Both the position numbers and the translations under genes were made by a program. 64,000 nucleotides of DNA from Erwinia sp. JUb26 (GTDB lineage Bacteria; Pseudomonadota; Gammaproteobacteria; Enterobacterales; Enterobacteriaceae): positions 1 through 64,000 of the forward strand of contig NZ_RJVB01000005.1 of the NCBI RefSeq assembly GCF_003751505.1, given 5' to 3'. Shown piece after piece: positions 12,897-26,611 of the stretch. Within the stretch, counting starts at the first letter, position 1, and the number at the start of each line of letters is the position of its first letter. The notes under the pieces were generated by a model. That model did not search any database and was not told where the DNA came from. It saw only the letters and a program-made list of their open reading frames with translations.

Positions 12897-13760
12897 TTAA
12901 CTACGGTTCTTTTCGCCGTGGTAGAACGGCTTATCCCCTAAAATCGTCGCGCGGTGCATAATCCGCCGCTGCGGCAGATAATCCGCATTCGCGTAGTGCT
13001 GAGTCACTCGGTTATCCCAAATCGCTACGTCCCCGACCTGCCAGCGCCAGCGCACCTGGAACTCCGGTTTGGTGATATGGGCGAACAGGAAGCGCAGCAG
13101 CGCGTCGCTCTCTTTTTCCTTGATGCCGACAATGCGCGTGGTGAAGCCTTCGTTGACAAACAGCGCCTGCTTGCCGCTGACCGGATGAGTACGCACCACC
13201 GGATGCAGCAGCGGTGGGTTCTTCGCGACCGCCTGCTGCCAGCGCTGATGCTCTTCTTCACTGCCGCGATATTTATACTCCTGGAACGATTTTTTAAAAT
13301 CATGTTCTGCCAGCAGCCCGCTCAGCAGCTGCTGCAACGGCTCGGACAGCGCATCCCAGGCGGCGATGCCGCTGGCCCACAGCGTGTCACCGCCGGTTTC
13401 CGGCAGATGCTTCGCGGCAAGGATGGCACCGGCGGGCGGCGTCTCGATAAAGGTGACATCGGTGTGCCAGTTATCGTTATCCGGTGGATTATCGTCATGG
13501 GTATCCAGCACGATAACTTCCTCCACGCCGGGGGCATGTGGATAGACCGGGTGAATATGCAGATCGCCGAAGCGCGCAGCCAGCGCTCGCTGCTGCTGCG
13601 GCGTTATCGGCTGATCGCGCAGGAACAGCACCTGATGGCGGATCAGCGCATGGTAAAGCTGTTCAAACTGGCCATCGCTGAGCGGAAGCCGTAAATCCAG
13701 ATTGCTGACCTGAGCACCGATATACGGCCCAAGCGGTTGAATAGTAATACGTTCGTTCAT
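12897..13760 (-). CDS. tauD: Taurine dioxygenase (alpha-ketoglutarate dependent)
   Basis: Non-haem Fe(II) enzyme that hydroxylates taurine to release sulfite and aminoacetaldehyde. 287 residues. Iron ligands H99 and D101 lie in NWHTDVTF, with the distal histidine in [10 protein letters not shown] (~255) and the 2-oxoglutarate arginine in RRIMHRATI (~270), at the same positions as E. coli TauD. ATG 13758-13760 overlaps the tauC stop (ATGA). Last gene of tauABCD; supplies sulfur during sulfate limitation. Confidence 0.97.
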   Translation of the reverse strand: MNERITIQPLGPYIGAQVSNLDLRLPLSDGQFEQLYHALIRHQVLFLRDQPITPQQQRALAARFGDLHIHPVYPHAPGVEEVIVLDTHDDNPPDNDNWHTDVTFIETPPAGAILAAKHLPETGGDTLWASGIAAWDALSEPLQQLLSGLLAEHDFKKSFQEYKYRGSEEEHQRWQQAVAKNPPLLHPVVRTHPVSGKQALFVNEGFTTRIVGIKEKESDALLRFLFAHITKPEFQVRWRWQVGDVAIWDNRVTQHYANADYLPQRRIMHRATILGDKPFYHGEKNRS

Positions 13761-14584
13761 GACTGTGCTCCGTGCCACGGGGTTAAACGACGCTGTAAGG
13801 CACGCAGCCCCAGCTCAAGTGCAAAAGCAATAAGGGCAATCACCGCAATGCCTGCCAGCACCACATCAGTGGCGAGGAATTCCCCCGCAGATTGCACCAT
13901 AAAACCAAGGCCGCGCGTGGCCGCAATCAGCTCGGCCGCCACCAGCGTTGACCAACCCACGCCCAGACCAATGCGTAAACCGGTGAGAATTTCCGGCAGC
14001 GCACCGGGCAGAACGACAAACCACAGAACCTGCCAGCGGCTGGCGCCCAGTGAACGCGCGGCGCGCAGTCGCACCTGCTGGGCGCTCTTCACGCCGGCCA
14101 GTGCGGACATCGCCACCGGAGCAAATATCGCTAGGTAAATCAGTAAAATTTTCGAGGTTTCGCCAATGCCAAACCAAATCACCATCAGTGGCAGATAGGC
14201 AAGCGGCGGCACCGGGCGATACAGCTCAATCAGCGGATCGAGAATGCCGCGAACCGTCTCATTCAGCCCCATAAAAATGCCCACCGGCACGCCAATCACC
14301 ACGGCGGCCAGCAGCGCAATCAGAATACGCGTCAGGCTGGCACCCAGGTGCTGCCACAGGGTGGCATCCATAAATCCGGTTGGACCGGCGATGGTCAGCA
14401 GCTTTTGCAGCACCTGTTGCGGCGGCGGCAGGAACAGCGGCGTCACCAGCTGTAGCGCGGTCACCAGCCACCACACGGCGATGACCACCACCAGCGTGGC
14501 GCTACTCAGCGTCAGCTGGCGCGACAGCGGCCAGCGAAAACGCCAGCGGCGCGGCGTACTTTTTTCGTTAATCAGTGAGCTCAT
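13757..14584 (-). CDS. tauC: Taurine ABC transporter permease TauC
   Basis: Inner-membrane permease of the TauABC importer, 275 residues. About six membrane segments and the EAA loop around residues 185-205 ([21 protein letters not shown]) that docks on the ATPase. Short basic cytoplasmic N-terminus. Overlaps tauB upstream and tauD downstream by 4 nt each (ATGA). Confidence 0.96.
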   Translation of the reverse strand: MSSLINEKSTPRRWRFRWPLSRQLTLSSATLVVVIAVWWLVTALQLVTPLFLPPPQQVLQKLLTIAGPTGFMDATLWQHLGASLTRILIALLAAVVIGVPVGIFMGLNETVRGILDPLIELYRPVPPLAYLPLMVIWFGIGETSKILLIYLAIFAPVAMSALAGVKSAQQVRLRAARSLGASRWQVLWFVVLPGALPEILTGLRIGLGVGWSTLVAAELIAATRGLGFMVQSAGEFLATDVVLAGIAVIALIAFALELGLRALQRRLTPWHGAQS

Positions 14585-15348
14585 ACCAACACCTCGCGCT
14601 GATGGAATACCCGGCTAAGGACATATTCACGGCGTTCGATAAACGCCGGGTCGGATTTAATCGACCGGCACGGTTCGCCGTTGGCGTAGCGGCGGCCAAA
14701 ATCCAGCGCCAGGCGTTCAACGATGCGGCCAGGGCCAGGTGACAGCAGCACCAGCTCGCTGGCGAGGAATACCGCCTCTTCAATATCGTGGGTAATCAAC
14801 AGGATCTGCTTTCCGCTGTCCCGCCAGAGCGTCAGCAGCAGCTCCTGCATCTGTTCGCGCGTAAACGCGTCCAGCGCGCCGAAAGGCTCATCCAGCAGCA
14901 GCAGGCGCGGATCCGCCGCCAACGCGCGGGCAATACCGACCCGCTGACGCATTCCGCCGGAAAGCTGCCAGATATAGCGCCGCTCCGCATCGGCCAGGCC
15001 GACTTTCTTCAGCATCTGCCGGGCGATTTCGCGCCGTTCATTTTTCTCTATCCCGGCCAGCTGCAGGCCGAAGGCGACGTTATCCAGCACGTTACGCCAG
15101 GGCAGCAGCCCCTCATTCTGGAACACCACGCCGCGATCGGCACCCGGGCCGGTGACCGCCTTGCCGTCCAGCGTAATGCTGCCGCTCTCCGCCGGGATAA
15201 AGCCGGCAATCAGGTTCAGCAGCGTGGTTTTGCCGCAGCCGGAGGGCCCCAGCACCACCAGCAGTTCACCGCTGTCGATCGACAGATTAATATCCTGGAG
15301 CGCCAGCTGGTTCTGATAGCGGGCGCTGAGATGAGAGACGGACAGCAT
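14581..15348 (-). CDS. tauB: Taurine ABC transporter ATPase TauB
   Basis: Nucleotide-binding subunit, 255 residues. Walker [13 protein letters not shown] (~34-45), signature [16 protein letters not shown], Walker [13 protein letters not shown], switch histidine in [10 protein letters not shown]: all motifs of the nitrate/sulfonate/taurine subfamily. Lies between tauA (14-nt gap) and tauC (4-nt overlap). Confidence 0.96.
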   Translation of the reverse strand: MLSVSHLSARYQNQLALQDINLSIDSGELLVVLGPSGCGKTTLLNLIAGFIPAESGSITLDGKAVTGPGADRGVVFQNEGLLPWRNVLDNVAFGLQLAGIEKNERREIARQMLKKVGLADAERRYIWQLSGGMRQRVGIARALAADPRLLLLDEPFGALDAFTREQMQELLLTLWRDSGKQILLITHDIEEAVFLASELVLLSPGPGRIVERLALDFGRRYANGEPCRSIKSDPAFIERREYVLSRVFHQREVLV

Positions 15349-15362
15349 TGGCTTTACCTCGC

Positions 15363-16340
15363 TTATTGCGTCAGCGGTTTAACGAAACGATCGGTGACGA
15401 AGCTGCTGTAATCGCTGGCCACCTGCGGCACCTTGCCCTGCTCTTTCAGGAAGTTAGCGGTATCTACAATCGCCTTATTTACCGGCCCGTTCAGCTCCTG
15501 CACCTGCTGCTGCGCGGTCAGATAGGTGTTCCCTTTAACCAGCACCGGCACATCTTCCGTCGGCACGCCGCTCAGGCGCGACAGCTTGCTCAGGTTGTCA
15601 TCCTGTTTCAGCCAGGCTTCCGGGTTATCGATATAGGCTTTTTGCGGTGCCAGTGCACTGCGGGCGAAGGCGGTGACTACGTCAGGATGCTTCTCGGCGA
15701 AGTCCTTGCGTACCACCCAGACATCGAGGGTTGGTGCCCCCCATTTACCCACCTGTGAAGAGTCGGTCAGCACGGTGCCGTCTTTTTCCAGCTGGTTTAC
15801 CGCCGGAGACCAGACGTAGGCACCGTCGATATCTCCGCGCTGCCAGGCGGCAATAATGGCCGGTGGCTGCAGGTTAATAATCTGAACCTGGCCAGGTTTA
15901 ATGCCCCAGTGCTTCAGCGAGGCCAGCAGGCTGTAGTGCGTGGTGGAGATAAACGGTACGGCAATACGTTTACCAATCAGGTCCTTCGGGTCCTTAATGT
16001 TCTTTTTCACCACCAGCGCTTCGGAGTTGCCGAGCTGCGAGGCCAGCAGGAAGACTTCAATCGGCACGCCCTGGCTGGCCGCAACGGCGAGCGGGCTGGA
16101 ACCGAGATTACCAATCTGCACATCACCGGAAGCCAGTGCCCTGACCACGCTGGCGCCGCTGTCGAATTTACGCCAGTCAACTTTTGCCCCGCTCTCTTTG
16201 GCGAAGGTGCCATCGGCCTGCGCGACTTTCGCCGGCTCTGCGGATGTCTGATAGGCGACGGTCACGTCCACCGCCTGTGCGTTAAGTGCTGCCAGCCCCA
16301 GTGCCGCTGCCAAAATTGAAACTGTAAATTTACCCGCCAT
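15363..16340 (-). CDS. tauA: Taurine-binding periplasmic protein TauA
   Basis: Substrate-binding protein of the taurine importer, 325 residues. Signal peptide at residues 1-23 (hydrophobic [19 protein letters not shown]), then the mature start [20 protein letters not shown], almost as in E. coli TauA. First gene of the operon. In E. coli transcription needs CysB and Cbl; here an AT-rich region with a short palindrome precedes it. Confidence 0.96.
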   Translation of the reverse strand: MAGKFTVSILAAALGLAALNAQAVDVTVAYQTSAEPAKVAQADGTFAKESGAKVDWRKFDSGASVVRALASGDVQIGNLGSSPLAVAASQGVPIEVFLLASQLGNSEALVVKKNIKDPKDLIGKRIAVPFISTTHYSLLASLKHWGIKPGQVQIINLQPPAIIAAWQRGDIDGAYVWSPAVNQLEKDGTVLTDSSQVGKWGAPTLDVWVVRKDFAEKHPDVVTAFARSALAPQKAYIDNPEAWLKQDDNLSKLSRLSGVPTEDVPVLVKGNTYLTAQQQVQELNGPVNKAIVDTANFLKEQGKVPQVASDYSSFVTDRFVKPLTQ

Positions 16341-16586
16341 AGCCCGCTCCAGTATTGTTGTTATCGGTGAACACCTCCTTTGTAACCGGGCGCGACCATC
16401 GCAATAAAGTAATTAAAAATTCTTTTTTATACCTAAGTGTGCTTAGTAATTTTTACGCAAAGGCCTGCCGGAAAACGCACATAGGCTGAACGATGGCCTG
16501 CGGGTTGCAGCCATGGGGTTAAGTCGCAGGAGGGGGTGAAAAACGGAGAAATGAAATATCAGGGCGTGCCGACCACGCCCCGGATA
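16341..16586 (-). promoter_or_regulatory. tauA upstream region
   Basis: 246 nt between the tauA start and the 3' end of the LysE-family gene. The part near 16405-16460 is distinctly AT-rich and contains CTAAG (16433-16437) / CTTAG (16442-16446), a small palindrome. A promoter and CysB/Cbl-type activator sites are expected here by analogy, but I could not define them by consensus. Confidence 0.35.
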
Positions 16587-17189
16587 TTAATGCCAGATCA
16601 GCAGTACGCAGGCGGCGGTCAGCAGCCCCATAAACACGTTGAAAATCGTCCACGCCCGACGGCTGCGCAGAATGCGGCCAATCAGCGTGCCGAACCCCAG
16701 CCAGATCACCGCAGACGCCAGGTTGACTATCGCCAGTGCAATGCTGATCGCAATGACCGATCCCGTGTAGGCCTCCCCGGCCAGGCTGAAGCTGGCTACC
16801 GCGCCCAGCACCATCAGCCAGGCCTTGGGGTTAATCAGCTGCAGCAGGCCGCCCTGCCAGAACGGCATCGGGGCCGCAGGGCCATTGCCGGTCTCCAGCT
16901 TCTCGTACTTCGCCGTACCGATTTTCCACGCCAGCCACAGCAGGTAAAGGCTCCCGGCAATTTTCATAAACAGATGCAGGGACGGATAAAGCAGGATTAA
17001 CCCACCGATGCCAAACGCCACCATCAGCAGCATAATCTGCATGCCGAGCATGATGCCGACCAGCAGGGCCAGAGATCGGAAGAAACCAAAGTTGGCACCG
17101 GAGGCGGTGAGTAACATATTATTAGGGCCAGGCGTGATAGCGGCGACCCAGAGAAAACCTAACATAGAAAGAAACAGGCTCAGTTCCAT
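16587..17189 (-). CDS. LysE/RhtB family amino-acid exporter
   Basis: 200-residue inner-membrane protein with six predicted membrane segments. The family N-terminal motif TPGPNNMLLTASGANFG is at residues ~20-36 and LINPKAWLMVLGAV near 125. I start at ATG 17187-17189 (MELSLFLSML), with GGGGAG upstream. It lies upstream of tauA on the same strand, in a place where E. coli has no gene. Substrate is not readable from sequence; the overall look is nearest the RhtB/EamB type, and the sulfur-gene neighbourhood makes a cysteine-related substrate possible. Confidence 0.85.
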   Translation of the reverse strand: MELSLFLSMLGFLWVAAITPGPNNMLLTASGANFGFFRSLALLVGIMLGMQIMLLMVAFGIGGLILLYPSLHLFMKIAGSLYLLWLAWKIGTAKYEKLETGNGPAAPMPFWQGGLLQLINPKAWLMVLGAVASFSLAGEAYTGSVIAISIALAIVNLASAVIWLGFGTLIGRILRSRRAWTIFNVFMGLLTAACVLLIWH

Positions 17190-17248
17190 AGAACGGGTGC
17201 TCCCCACCCCTGAAGAAATAAACAACCCGAAGAAGCTAACAGCGAGTT

Positions 17249-18265
17249 ATGGATCCTACAAGCTCTGACCCAATGATTTTCAGTCACCTGGATGACAAAT
17301 CTTTCCGGCCCCTGCCGGGAGGGCGCAACCCTCACCTGCAAACCCTGCTGCCGCGCCTGGTGCGTCGACGCATTACTCTGCAACCGCACTGGCAACGCTT
17401 AACCCTGCCGGACAGCGATTTCATCGACCTCGCCTGGAGCGAAGACCCGGCACAGGGGCGGCATAAACCTCGCGTGGTCCTGTTTCACGGCCTGGAAGGC
17501 AGCTTCAACAGCCCCTACGCGCACGGTCTGCTGCAGGCGTGGAAAGATCGCGGCTGGCTGGGCGTGGTGATGCATTTTCGCGGCTGTAGCGGAGAACCGA
17601 ATCGTCTGAACCGCATCTATCACTCCGGGGAAACCGGTGATGCCAGCTACTTCCTGCAGTGGCTGCGCGACGAATGGGGGCAGGTGCCTACCGCCGCCGT
17701 CGGCGTCTCACTTGGCGGCAATATGCTGGCCTGCCTGATGGGGCAGCAGGGCGAGAACTGCCTGCTGGACGCGGGCGTGGTGGTTTCCGCTCCGCTGATG
17801 CTGGAACCCTGCAGCCAGCGGCTGGAGCAGGGGTTTTCTCGCCTCTACCAGCGCTACCTGCTCAATCTGCTCAAGCAGAACGCCACGCGTAAGCTGCTGG
17901 CCTGGCCCGGCACGCTGCCCGTGGAACTGCCGCAGCTGCGTGCACTGAAAAAGCTTCGCGCCTTTGATGATGCGATTACCGCCAGAGCGCACGGTTTTGC
18001 TGATGCCACGGACTACTATCGTCGCTGCAGCGGGCTGCCGCTGTTGCCCGGCGTCAGCAAACCGCTGTTGATCATTCATGCACTGGACGATCCCTTTATG
18101 ACCGCCGAAGTGATCCCCGATCCGGATCTGCTGCCGCCAAATATCGAGTATCAGCTGACCCGCTACGGTGGACACGTGGGTTTTGTCGGCGGTACCCTGC
18201 GCCAGCCGCAAATGTGGCTGGAACAACGCATACCGCAATGGCTTTCAACCTGGCTGGAACACTGA
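17249..18265 (+). CDS. yheT: YheT family alpha/beta hydrolase
   Basis: 338-residue predicted serine hydrolase of the AB-hydrolase 4 (YheT/ABHD1-3) family. [15 protein letters not shown] forms the oxyanion-side loop near residue 75; the nucleophile elbow is GVSLGGNML near 150; aspartate in HALDDPFM and histidine in GGHVGF complete the triad. Stop TGA overlaps the yheU ATG by one base. Substrate unknown. Confidence 0.93.
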   Translation: MDPTSSDPMIFSHLDDKSFRPLPGGRNPHLQTLLPRLVRRRITLQPHWQRLTLPDSDFIDLAWSEDPAQGRHKPRVVLFHGLEGSFNSPYAHGLLQAWKDRGWLGVVMHFRGCSGEPNRLNRIYHSGETGDASYFLQWLRDEWGQVPTAAVGVSLGGNMLACLMGQQGENCLLDAGVVVSAPLMLEPCSQRLEQGFSRLYQRYLLNLLKQNATRKLLAWPGTLPVELPQLRALKKLRAFDDAITARAHGFADATDYYRRCSGLPLLPGVSKPLLIIHALDDPFMTAEVIPDPDLLPPNIEYQLTRYGGHVGFVGGTLRQPQMWLEQRIPQWLSTWLEH

Positions 18266-18483
18266 TGATTATTCCCTGGAAAGATCTCGACGCTGAAACA
18301 CTTGATAATCTTATTGAATCCTTCGTACTGCGTGAGGGAACCGACTACGGCGAACAGGAAAGATCGCTGGAGCAAAAGGTCAAAGACGTTCGCCGTCAGC
18401 TGGCCAGCGGAGAAGCGGTGCTGGTCTGGTCGGAACTGCACGAAACCGTCAACATCATGCCGCGCGGGCAGTTCAACGGCTGA
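18265..18483 (+). CDS. yheU: YheU family protein
   Basis: 72-residue acidic protein of unknown function ([20 protein letters not shown]). It starts within the yheT stop (TGATG at 18263-18267), so it is translationally coupled. The frame is open further upstream inside yheT, but the family starts here. Same length as the E. coli protein. Confidence 0.92.
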   Translation: MIIPWKDLDAETLDNLIESFVLREGTDYGEQERSLEQKVKDVRRQLASGEAVLVWSELHETVNIMPRGQFNG

Positions 18484-18584
18484 GCCTGATTTTCTCGGTC
18501 ACGGCGTAGCGAGGATGACTTTGCACCGATAAACATGTTAGGAATGATCCGTCAGTCCGACCATCTCTCAGGGAGTTGTTTACC

Positions 18585-19454
18585 ATGTCAGCCAAACATC
18601 CGGTTATCGCCGTCACCGGTTCCAGCGGTGCAGGAACTACCACCACCAGCGTCGCCTTCAGGAAGATTTTCCAGCAGCTCAACCTGAGAGCGGCAGAGGT
18701 CGAGGGGGACAGCTTCCACCGGTTCACCCGCCCGGAGATGGATATGGCCATCCGAAAAGCGCGGGACATGGGTAAGCACATCAGCTACTTCGGTCCGGAG
18801 GCCAACGACTTCGGGCTGCTTGAGCAGACCTTTATCGAGTATGGCCGCACCGGAAAAGGCCAGTCACGAAAATATCTGCACACTTACGATGAAGCGGTGC
18901 CGTGGAACCAGGTCCCGGGGACCTTTACCCCGTGGCAGCCGCTGCCCGAGCCGACCGACGTGCTGTTCTACGAGGGCCTACACGGCGGCGTACTCACACC
19001 GCAGAATAACGTCGCGGAAAACGTCGATCTGCTGGTTGGCGTGGTGCCGATTGTTAATCTGGAGTGGATCCAGAAGCTGGTGCGTGATACCAGCGAGCGT
19101 GGTCACTCGCGTGAAGCGGTTATGGATTCCGTCGTACGCTCAATGGAAGATTATATTAACTACATTACGCCACAGTTTTCCCGCACCCACCTGAACTTCC
19201 AGCGCGTCCCGACCGTCGATACCTCGAATCCGTTTGCCGCCCGCGGCATCCCGTCGCTGGACGAAAGTTTTGTGGTGATTCATTTCCAGGGGCTGGAAGA
19301 TATTGATTTCCCCTATCTGCTGACCATGATTCAGGGCTCGTTTATCTCCCATATTAAAACCCTCGTGATCCCGGGCGGAAAAATGGGTCTGGCGATGGAG
19401 CTGATTATGGCGCCGCTGGTCAAGCGTCTGATCGAAGGGAAAAAAATCAGTTAA
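18585..19454 (+). CDS. prkB: Phosphoribulokinase-like protein PrkB
   Basis: 289-residue P-loop kinase homologous to phosphoribulokinase. Walker A TGSSGAGTTTTS (~11-22), in which the usual GKS/T lysine is replaced by threonine. YFGPEANDFGLLEQTF and YEGLHGGVLTPQNNV are family blocks. ATG 18585 has GGGAG upstream. True substrate is unknown, since the organism type has no Calvin cycle. Confidence 0.92.
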   Translation: MSAKHPVIAVTGSSGAGTTTTSVAFRKIFQQLNLRAAEVEGDSFHRFTRPEMDMAIRKARDMGKHISYFGPEANDFGLLEQTFIEYGRTGKGQSRKYLHTYDEAVPWNQVPGTFTPWQPLPEPTDVLFYEGLHGGVLTPQNNVAENVDLLVGVVPIVNLEWIQKLVRDTSERGHSREAVMDSVVRSMEDYINYITPQFSRTHLNFQRVPTVDTSNPFAARGIPSLDESFVVIHFQGLEDIDFPYLLTMIQGSFISHIKTLVIPGGKMGLAMELIMAPLVKRLIEGKKIS

Positions 19455-19772
19455 TCCGCCAATAAAAACGACAGTCCGATGATTTCGCACTATGCTGAAG
19501 CGAGACAACATGACACAACACAAGACAGCCAGGTCAAGCTGTGCTACAAACGGTGCTGTATCACTATTTGGCATTGCAATGCATGGTGAAAACGGGACAA
19601 CAGGATGAGCCAGACTCTTACGGTATGGCCCGTTTGATTTTCCTATGGGAAGCGCCTGACAGGGAATTCCGTCCCTGTTTACCCGAAATATTTCAAAAAG
19701 CAGTTAACATTTCTGCAACCTGAGAAATAAAAGGGTATATTTAGGCACGATTACAATAGAGGATAACAGCGA
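19455..19772 (+). promoter_or_regulatory. crp upstream region, 318 nt, no gene seen
   Basis: Between prkB and crp. K-12 has yhfA here, divergent from crp; no such frame is present. The last 90 nt are AT-rich and contain possible -10 hexamers TATATT (19736-19741) and TACAAT (19752-19757). No full CRP palindrome was found, though crp autoregulation would be expected. A 60-codon frame at 19541-19723 looks spurious. Confidence 0.4.
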
Positions 19773-20405
19773 ATGGTTCTCGGCAAACCGCAAACAGACC
19801 CTACACTCGAATGGTTCCTGTCACATTGCCATATTCACAAATATCCATCCAAAAGCACCTTGATTCATCAGGGTGAAAAGGCAGAAACCCTCTACTACAT
19901 CGTCAAAGGCGCGGTAGCGGTGCTGATCAAGGATGAAGAAGGCAAAGAAATGATCCTTTCCTACCTCAATCAGGGCGACTTTATTGGCGAACTGGGCCTC
20001 TTCGAAGAGGGTCAGGAGCGTAGCGCGTGGGTGCGTGCTAAAAGTGCCTGTGAAGTGGCGGAGATCTCCTATAAAAAATTCCGCCAGTTGATTCAGGTTA
20101 ACCCTGACATTCTGATGCGTCTTTCTTCGCAGATGGCACGCCGTCTGCAGGTCACCTCTGAGAAAGTGGGTAACCTCGCCTTCCTCGACGTGACCGGTCG
20201 TATTGCACAGACTCTGCTTAATCTGGCGAAACAGCCGGATGCCATGACCCACCCGGATGGTATGCAGATCAAAATTACCCGTCAGGAAATCGGCCAGATC
20301 GTTGGCTGCTCTCGTGAGACCGTGGGGCGTATTTTGAAAATGCTGGAAGATCAAAACCTGATTTCCGCGCACGGTAAAACTATCGTGGTTTACGGTACGC
20401 GCTAA
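19773..20405 (+). CDS. crp: cAMP receptor protein CRP
   Basis: Global regulator of catabolite genes; homodimer activated by cAMP. 210 residues, identical in length to E. coli CRP. The cyclic-nucleotide domain covers 1-130 (phosphate-binding cassette [18 protein letters not shown]) and the winged-helix domain the rest, with recognition helix [26 protein letters not shown] precedes the ATG. A strong terminator follows. Confidence 0.99.
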   Translation: MVLGKPQTDPTLEWFLSHCHIHKYPSKSTLIHQGEKAETLYYIVKGAVAVLIKDEEGKEMILSYLNQGDFIGELGLFEEGQERSAWVRAKSACEVAEISYKKFRQLIQVNPDILMRLSSQMARRLQVTSEKVGNLAFLDVTGRIAQTLLNLAKQPDAMTHPDGMQIKITRQEIGQIVGCSRETVGRILKMLEDQNLISAHGKTIVVYGTR

Positions 20406-20421
20406 GCGGTTGTGGATCTGT

Positions 20422-20451
20422 GGCGCGACAGCCTGGTCGCGCCTTTTTTTT
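20422..20451 (+). terminator. Terminator of crp
   Basis: GGCGCGAC (20422-20429), loop AGCCTG, GTCGCGCC (20436-20443), then eight T. It begins 16 nt after the crp stop and ends 15 nt before the yhfK start. Confidence 0.92.
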
Positions 20452-20465
20452 ATGTGGTATTGGGC

Positions 20466-23773
<3,308 letters not shown>

Positions 23774-23845
23774 TTAATCTTTGCATTAATGTGAAAATAT
23801 AGTCATGAAATATGCATAAAAAATCAAAAAAAGGCAAACACTAAC

Positions 23846-24421
23846 TCAGTAGCGCAGGAAATTTTCCAGCAGCTGATGCCCCTGCTCGCTCAGGATGCTT
23901 TCCGGGTGGAACTGCACGCCTTCCAGCGGCAGCGTGCGGTGGCGGAAGCCCATAATTTCATCGGGCTGGCCGTCGCGCAGCGTCCAGGCGGTCAGCTCAA
24001 ACTCGTCCGGTAGCGTTCCCGTCTCCACGATCAGCGAATGGTAGCGGGTGACGGTCAACGGATGATTCAGCCCGGCGAAAACGCCGCCGTCGTTATGCTC
24101 AATGGCCGACGTTTTGCCGTGCATCACCTGCCGGGCACGAACTACCCGGGCACCAAACGCCTGCGCGATTGCCTGATGCCCCAGGCAAACGCCCAGCACC
24201 GGCAGCTTGCCAGCAAAATGACGAATCGCCTCAAGCGAGATCCCCGCCTCGTTGGGCGTGCACGGACCGGGCGAGATCACCAGATGCTGAGGAGCCAGCG
24301 CGGCGATTTCCGCCAGCGTAATATCGTCGTTACGATGAACGATGACCTCTGCGCCCAGTTCAGAAAAATACTGGTAGAGGTTCCAGGTGAAGGAGTCATA
24401 GTTGTCGATAAGCAGCAGCAT
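23846..24421 (-). CDS. pabA: Aminodeoxychorismate synthase glutaminase subunit PabA
   Basis: Class-I glutamine amidotransferase that supplies ammonia to PabB for 4-amino-4-deoxychorismate in folate synthesis. 191 residues, opening [19 protein letters not shown]. Nucleophile cysteine in [12 protein letters not shown] (~79); catalytic His and Glu in VQFHPESIL (~168-172). K-12 has fic and yhfG between pabA and ppiA; here the spacer has no gene. Confidence 0.96.
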   Translation of the reverse strand: MLLLIDNYDSFTWNLYQYFSELGAEVIVHRNDDITLAEIAALAPQHLVISPGPCTPNEAGISLEAIRHFAGKLPVLGVCLGHQAIAQAFGARVVRARQVMHGKTSAIEHNDGGVFAGLNHPLTVTRYHSLIVETGTLPDEFELTAWTLRDGQPDEIMGFRHRTLPLEGVQFHPESILSEQGHQLLENFLRY

Positions 24422-24555
24422 GGCGAATTCCGGTAAACGATTTACGCCGCTATTTTACGGATTTTACGCCGTTTCGCTTATCTCTATTGCTGTGCGGATG
24501 AAGAAGCAGAAACCTGAACCGGCTTTACAGTCCGATTCAGGCATCATACAAGAGC

Positions 24556-25128
24556 TTAAGGCAGGATTTTGGCGGAGAGGATCACCACCGGCGTCACCGG
24601 AACATTCTGGTAAGGGCCCACATTCTGGGTAGGCACCTGAGCAATCTTGTCGGCAACATCCATGCCTTTCACAATTTTACCGAACACCGCGTAGCCAAAG
24701 TCCCGCTGGCCGTGGTCAAGGAAGGCGTTATCCGCAACGTTAATAAAGAACTGGCTGGTTGCGCTGTCTTTTTCCGCAGTACGCGCCATAGAGATGGTGC
24801 CGCGTTTGTTCAGCAGACCGTTATCCGCTTCGTTTTTGATCGGTGCGTTAGGCTGCTTCTGCTGCATATCGGTGGTGAAGCCACCGCCTTGCAGCATAAA
24901 GCCCGGGATCACCCGATGGAATGTGGTGTTGTTGTAAAAACCGCTGTTGACGTAATCAACAAAGTTTTTTACCGAAACTGGGGCTTTCTGATTATTCAAT
25001 TCCAGCTCAATGCTGCCTGCTGAAGTGGTCAGCAGTACATGTGTATCCCCTTTCGCGGCGAATGCAGTAGCAGAAATCGATGACAGTGCGAGAACTGCCG
25101 CCACCGCGGTCAAAGTACGTTTCAACAT
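24556..25128 (-). CDS. ppiA: Periplasmic cyclophilin-type peptidyl-prolyl isomerase PpiA
   Basis: Periplasmic proline isomerase of 190 residues, equal to E. coli PpiA. Signal peptide 1-24 ([17 protein letters not shown] to AFA), then the cyclophilin fold with [14 protein letters not shown] and [16 protein letters not shown] precedes ATG 25126-25128; the longer frame upstream is rejected. A perfect CpxR box and a CRP box lie upstream, in line with known Cpx and cAMP-CRP control of E. coli ppiA. Confidence 0.97.
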   Translation of the reverse strand: MLKRTLTAVAAVLALSSISATAFAAKGDTHVLLTTSAGSIELELNNQKAPVSVKNFVDYVNSGFYNNTTFHRVIPGFMLQGGGFTTDMQQKQPNAPIKNEADNGLLNKRGTISMARTAEKDSATSQFFINVADNAFLDHGQRDFGYAVFGKIVKGMDVADKIAQVPTQNVGPYQNVPVTPVVILSAKILP

Positions 25129-25205
25129 GAAATATTCCTTACTGAGGGCAATAAGCCATAAATGCAACGCTGATTGTAAATAGGCACTTACCAACGCGCC
25201 AGCGT

Positions 25206-25220
25206 TTTACCTTTATTTAC
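25206..25220 (-). promoter_or_regulatory. CpxR box upstream of ppiA
   Basis: On the minus strand GTAAATAAAGGTAAA, an exact GTAAA-N5-GTAAA CpxR consensus, 78 nt before the ppiA start codon and oriented towards it. Confidence 0.75.
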
Positions 25221-25262
25221 GCAGCAGGACATTGCCTTGAAAATGACTGACCGATGAATAAA

Positions 25263-25278
25263 TGTGACAAAAATCACA
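25263..25278. promoter_or_regulatory. CRP box between ppiA and tsgA
   Basis: TGTGACAAAAATCACA, both TGTGA/TCACA half-sites perfect with the standard 6-base spacer. It lies 135 nt upstream of ppiA and 126 nt upstream of tsgA and could serve either. Confidence 0.8.
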
Positions 25279-25283
25279 CTAAC

Positions 25284-25311
25284 AATGAAATTAGATAATT
25301 ATTATTTCATT
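25284..25311. repeat. AT-rich inverted repeat upstream of tsgA
   Basis: AATGAAAT (25284-25291) and ATTTCATT (25304-25311) form a perfect 8-bp inverted repeat separated by 12 nt, adjacent to the CRP box. Possible operator or bent promoter DNA; no regulator is assigned. Confidence 0.4.
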
Positions 25312-25403
25312 AAATATTCATGCAGATCACGAATATGGTTAAACTCCTCGGGTATATCTCAGGTACCTCGCCTGAGAAACTTCCTTCCTGACAGGTTTCG
25401 ACT

Positions 25404-26588
25404 ATGACAAATCGCGATAGACTCGGACTTACCTGGATCAGCTACTTCTCTTATGCGTTGACCGGTGCAGTGGTTATCGTCACCGGTATGGTACTGGAGA
25501 ATATAGCAGAGTACTTCCAGCTCCCCGTCGCTCAGATGAGCAACACCTTCACATTCCTTAATGCCGGGATCCTGCTGGCCGTCTTCCTCAACGCCTGGCT
25601 GATGGAAATCGTGCCGCTGAAGCGCCAGCTGATTTTCGGCTTCGTGCTGATGGTGCTGGCGGTACTGGGACTGATGACCAGCCACAGCCTGAGCGTCTTC
25701 TCACTCTGCATGTTTGTGCTGGGCGTGGTGAGCGGCATTACCATGTCGATCGGTACCTTCCTGATCACCCATCTTTATGAAGGACGCCAGCGCGGTTCGC
25801 GCCTGCTGTTTACCGACTCCTTCTTCAGTATGGCCGGGACCATCTTCCCGATTATCGCTGCCGCCCTGCTGGCGCGCGCGCTGCCGTGGTACTGGGTTTA
25901 CGTTTGCATCGGCGTGATCTACGTGGCGATCTTTGTTCTGGCCCTGTGCTTTGAATTCCCGGTGCTGGGCAAAAAAACCACCAGCGGCGAGCCGGTAAAA
26001 AAAGAAAAATGGGGCGTTGGCGTGGGCTTCCTGGCGGTGGCCGCACTGTGCTATATCCTCGGCCAGCTGGGCTTTATCGGCTGGGTGCCACAGTACGCAA
26101 CCAAAAGCATGGGCATGGATATCGGCCAGGCCGGTAGCCTGGTGGGTAACTTCTGGACCGCCTATATGGTGGGTATGTGGGCGTTCAGCGCCATCCTGCG
26201 CTTCTTCGATCCGCAGCGCATCGTCACCCTGCTGGCACTGCTGGCGACCGCGCTGATGTACTGGTTTATCACCACCACCGACGCATCAATGCTGAAGTGG
26301 ATCATGCTTAGCCTGGGCTTCTTCTCCAGCGCTATCTACACCACCATCATCACCCTGGGTTCACTACAGACCAAAGTGTCCTCGCCAAAGCTGGTGAACT
26401 TCATCCTGACCTGCGGCACCGTAGGCACCATGCTGACCTTCGTGGTGACCGGCCCTATCGTGGAAAAAGGCGGCGCGCACGCGGCGCTGGCAACGGCCAA
26501 CGGCCTGTACGCGGTGGTGTTTGTGATGTGTCTGCTGCTGGGCTTCGTCAGCAAGCACAAGCTGCATGGCCATATGAATTCGCATTAA
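25404..26588 (+). CDS. tsgA: Major facilitator TsgA
   Basis: 394-residue inner-membrane transporter with about 12 membrane segments. Start [22 protein letters not shown] matches the TsgA subfamily. The basic cytoplasmic loop after segment 6 is [15 protein letters not shown] (~192-206). It sits upstream of nirB as in E. coli; substrate not established. Strong terminator follows. Confidence 0.94.
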   Translation: MTNRDRLGLTWISYFSYALTGAVVIVTGMVLENIAEYFQLPVAQMSNTFTFLNAGILLAVFLNAWLMEIVPLKRQLIFGFVLMVLAVLGLMTSHSLSVFSLCMFVLGVVSGITMSIGTFLITHLYEGRQRGSRLLFTDSFFSMAGTIFPIIAAALLARALPWYWVYVCIGVIYVAIFVLALCFEFPVLGKKTTSGEPVKKEKWGVGVGFLAVAALCYILGQLGFIGWVPQYATKSMGMDIGQAGSLVGNFWTAYMVGMWAFSAILRFFDPQRIVTLLALLATALMYWFITTTDASMLKWIMLSLGFFSSAIYTTIITLGSLQTKVSSPKLVNFILTCGTVGTMLTFVVTGPIVEKGGAHAALATANGLYAVVFVMCLLLGFVSKHKLHGHMNSH

Positions 26589-26611
26589 TGAGCGATGGCT
26601 AAGCCGCTACC

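Noticed and set aside
18585..19454. prkB as evidence of a Calvin cycle
   Set aside because: The protein is the enterobacterial PrkB type with an altered P-loop and no Rubisco context; it is present in non-autotrophs.
19541..19723. 60-codon frame between prkB and crp
   Set aside because: GTG start without a signal; does not resemble YhfA, which is expected on the other strand and twice as long.
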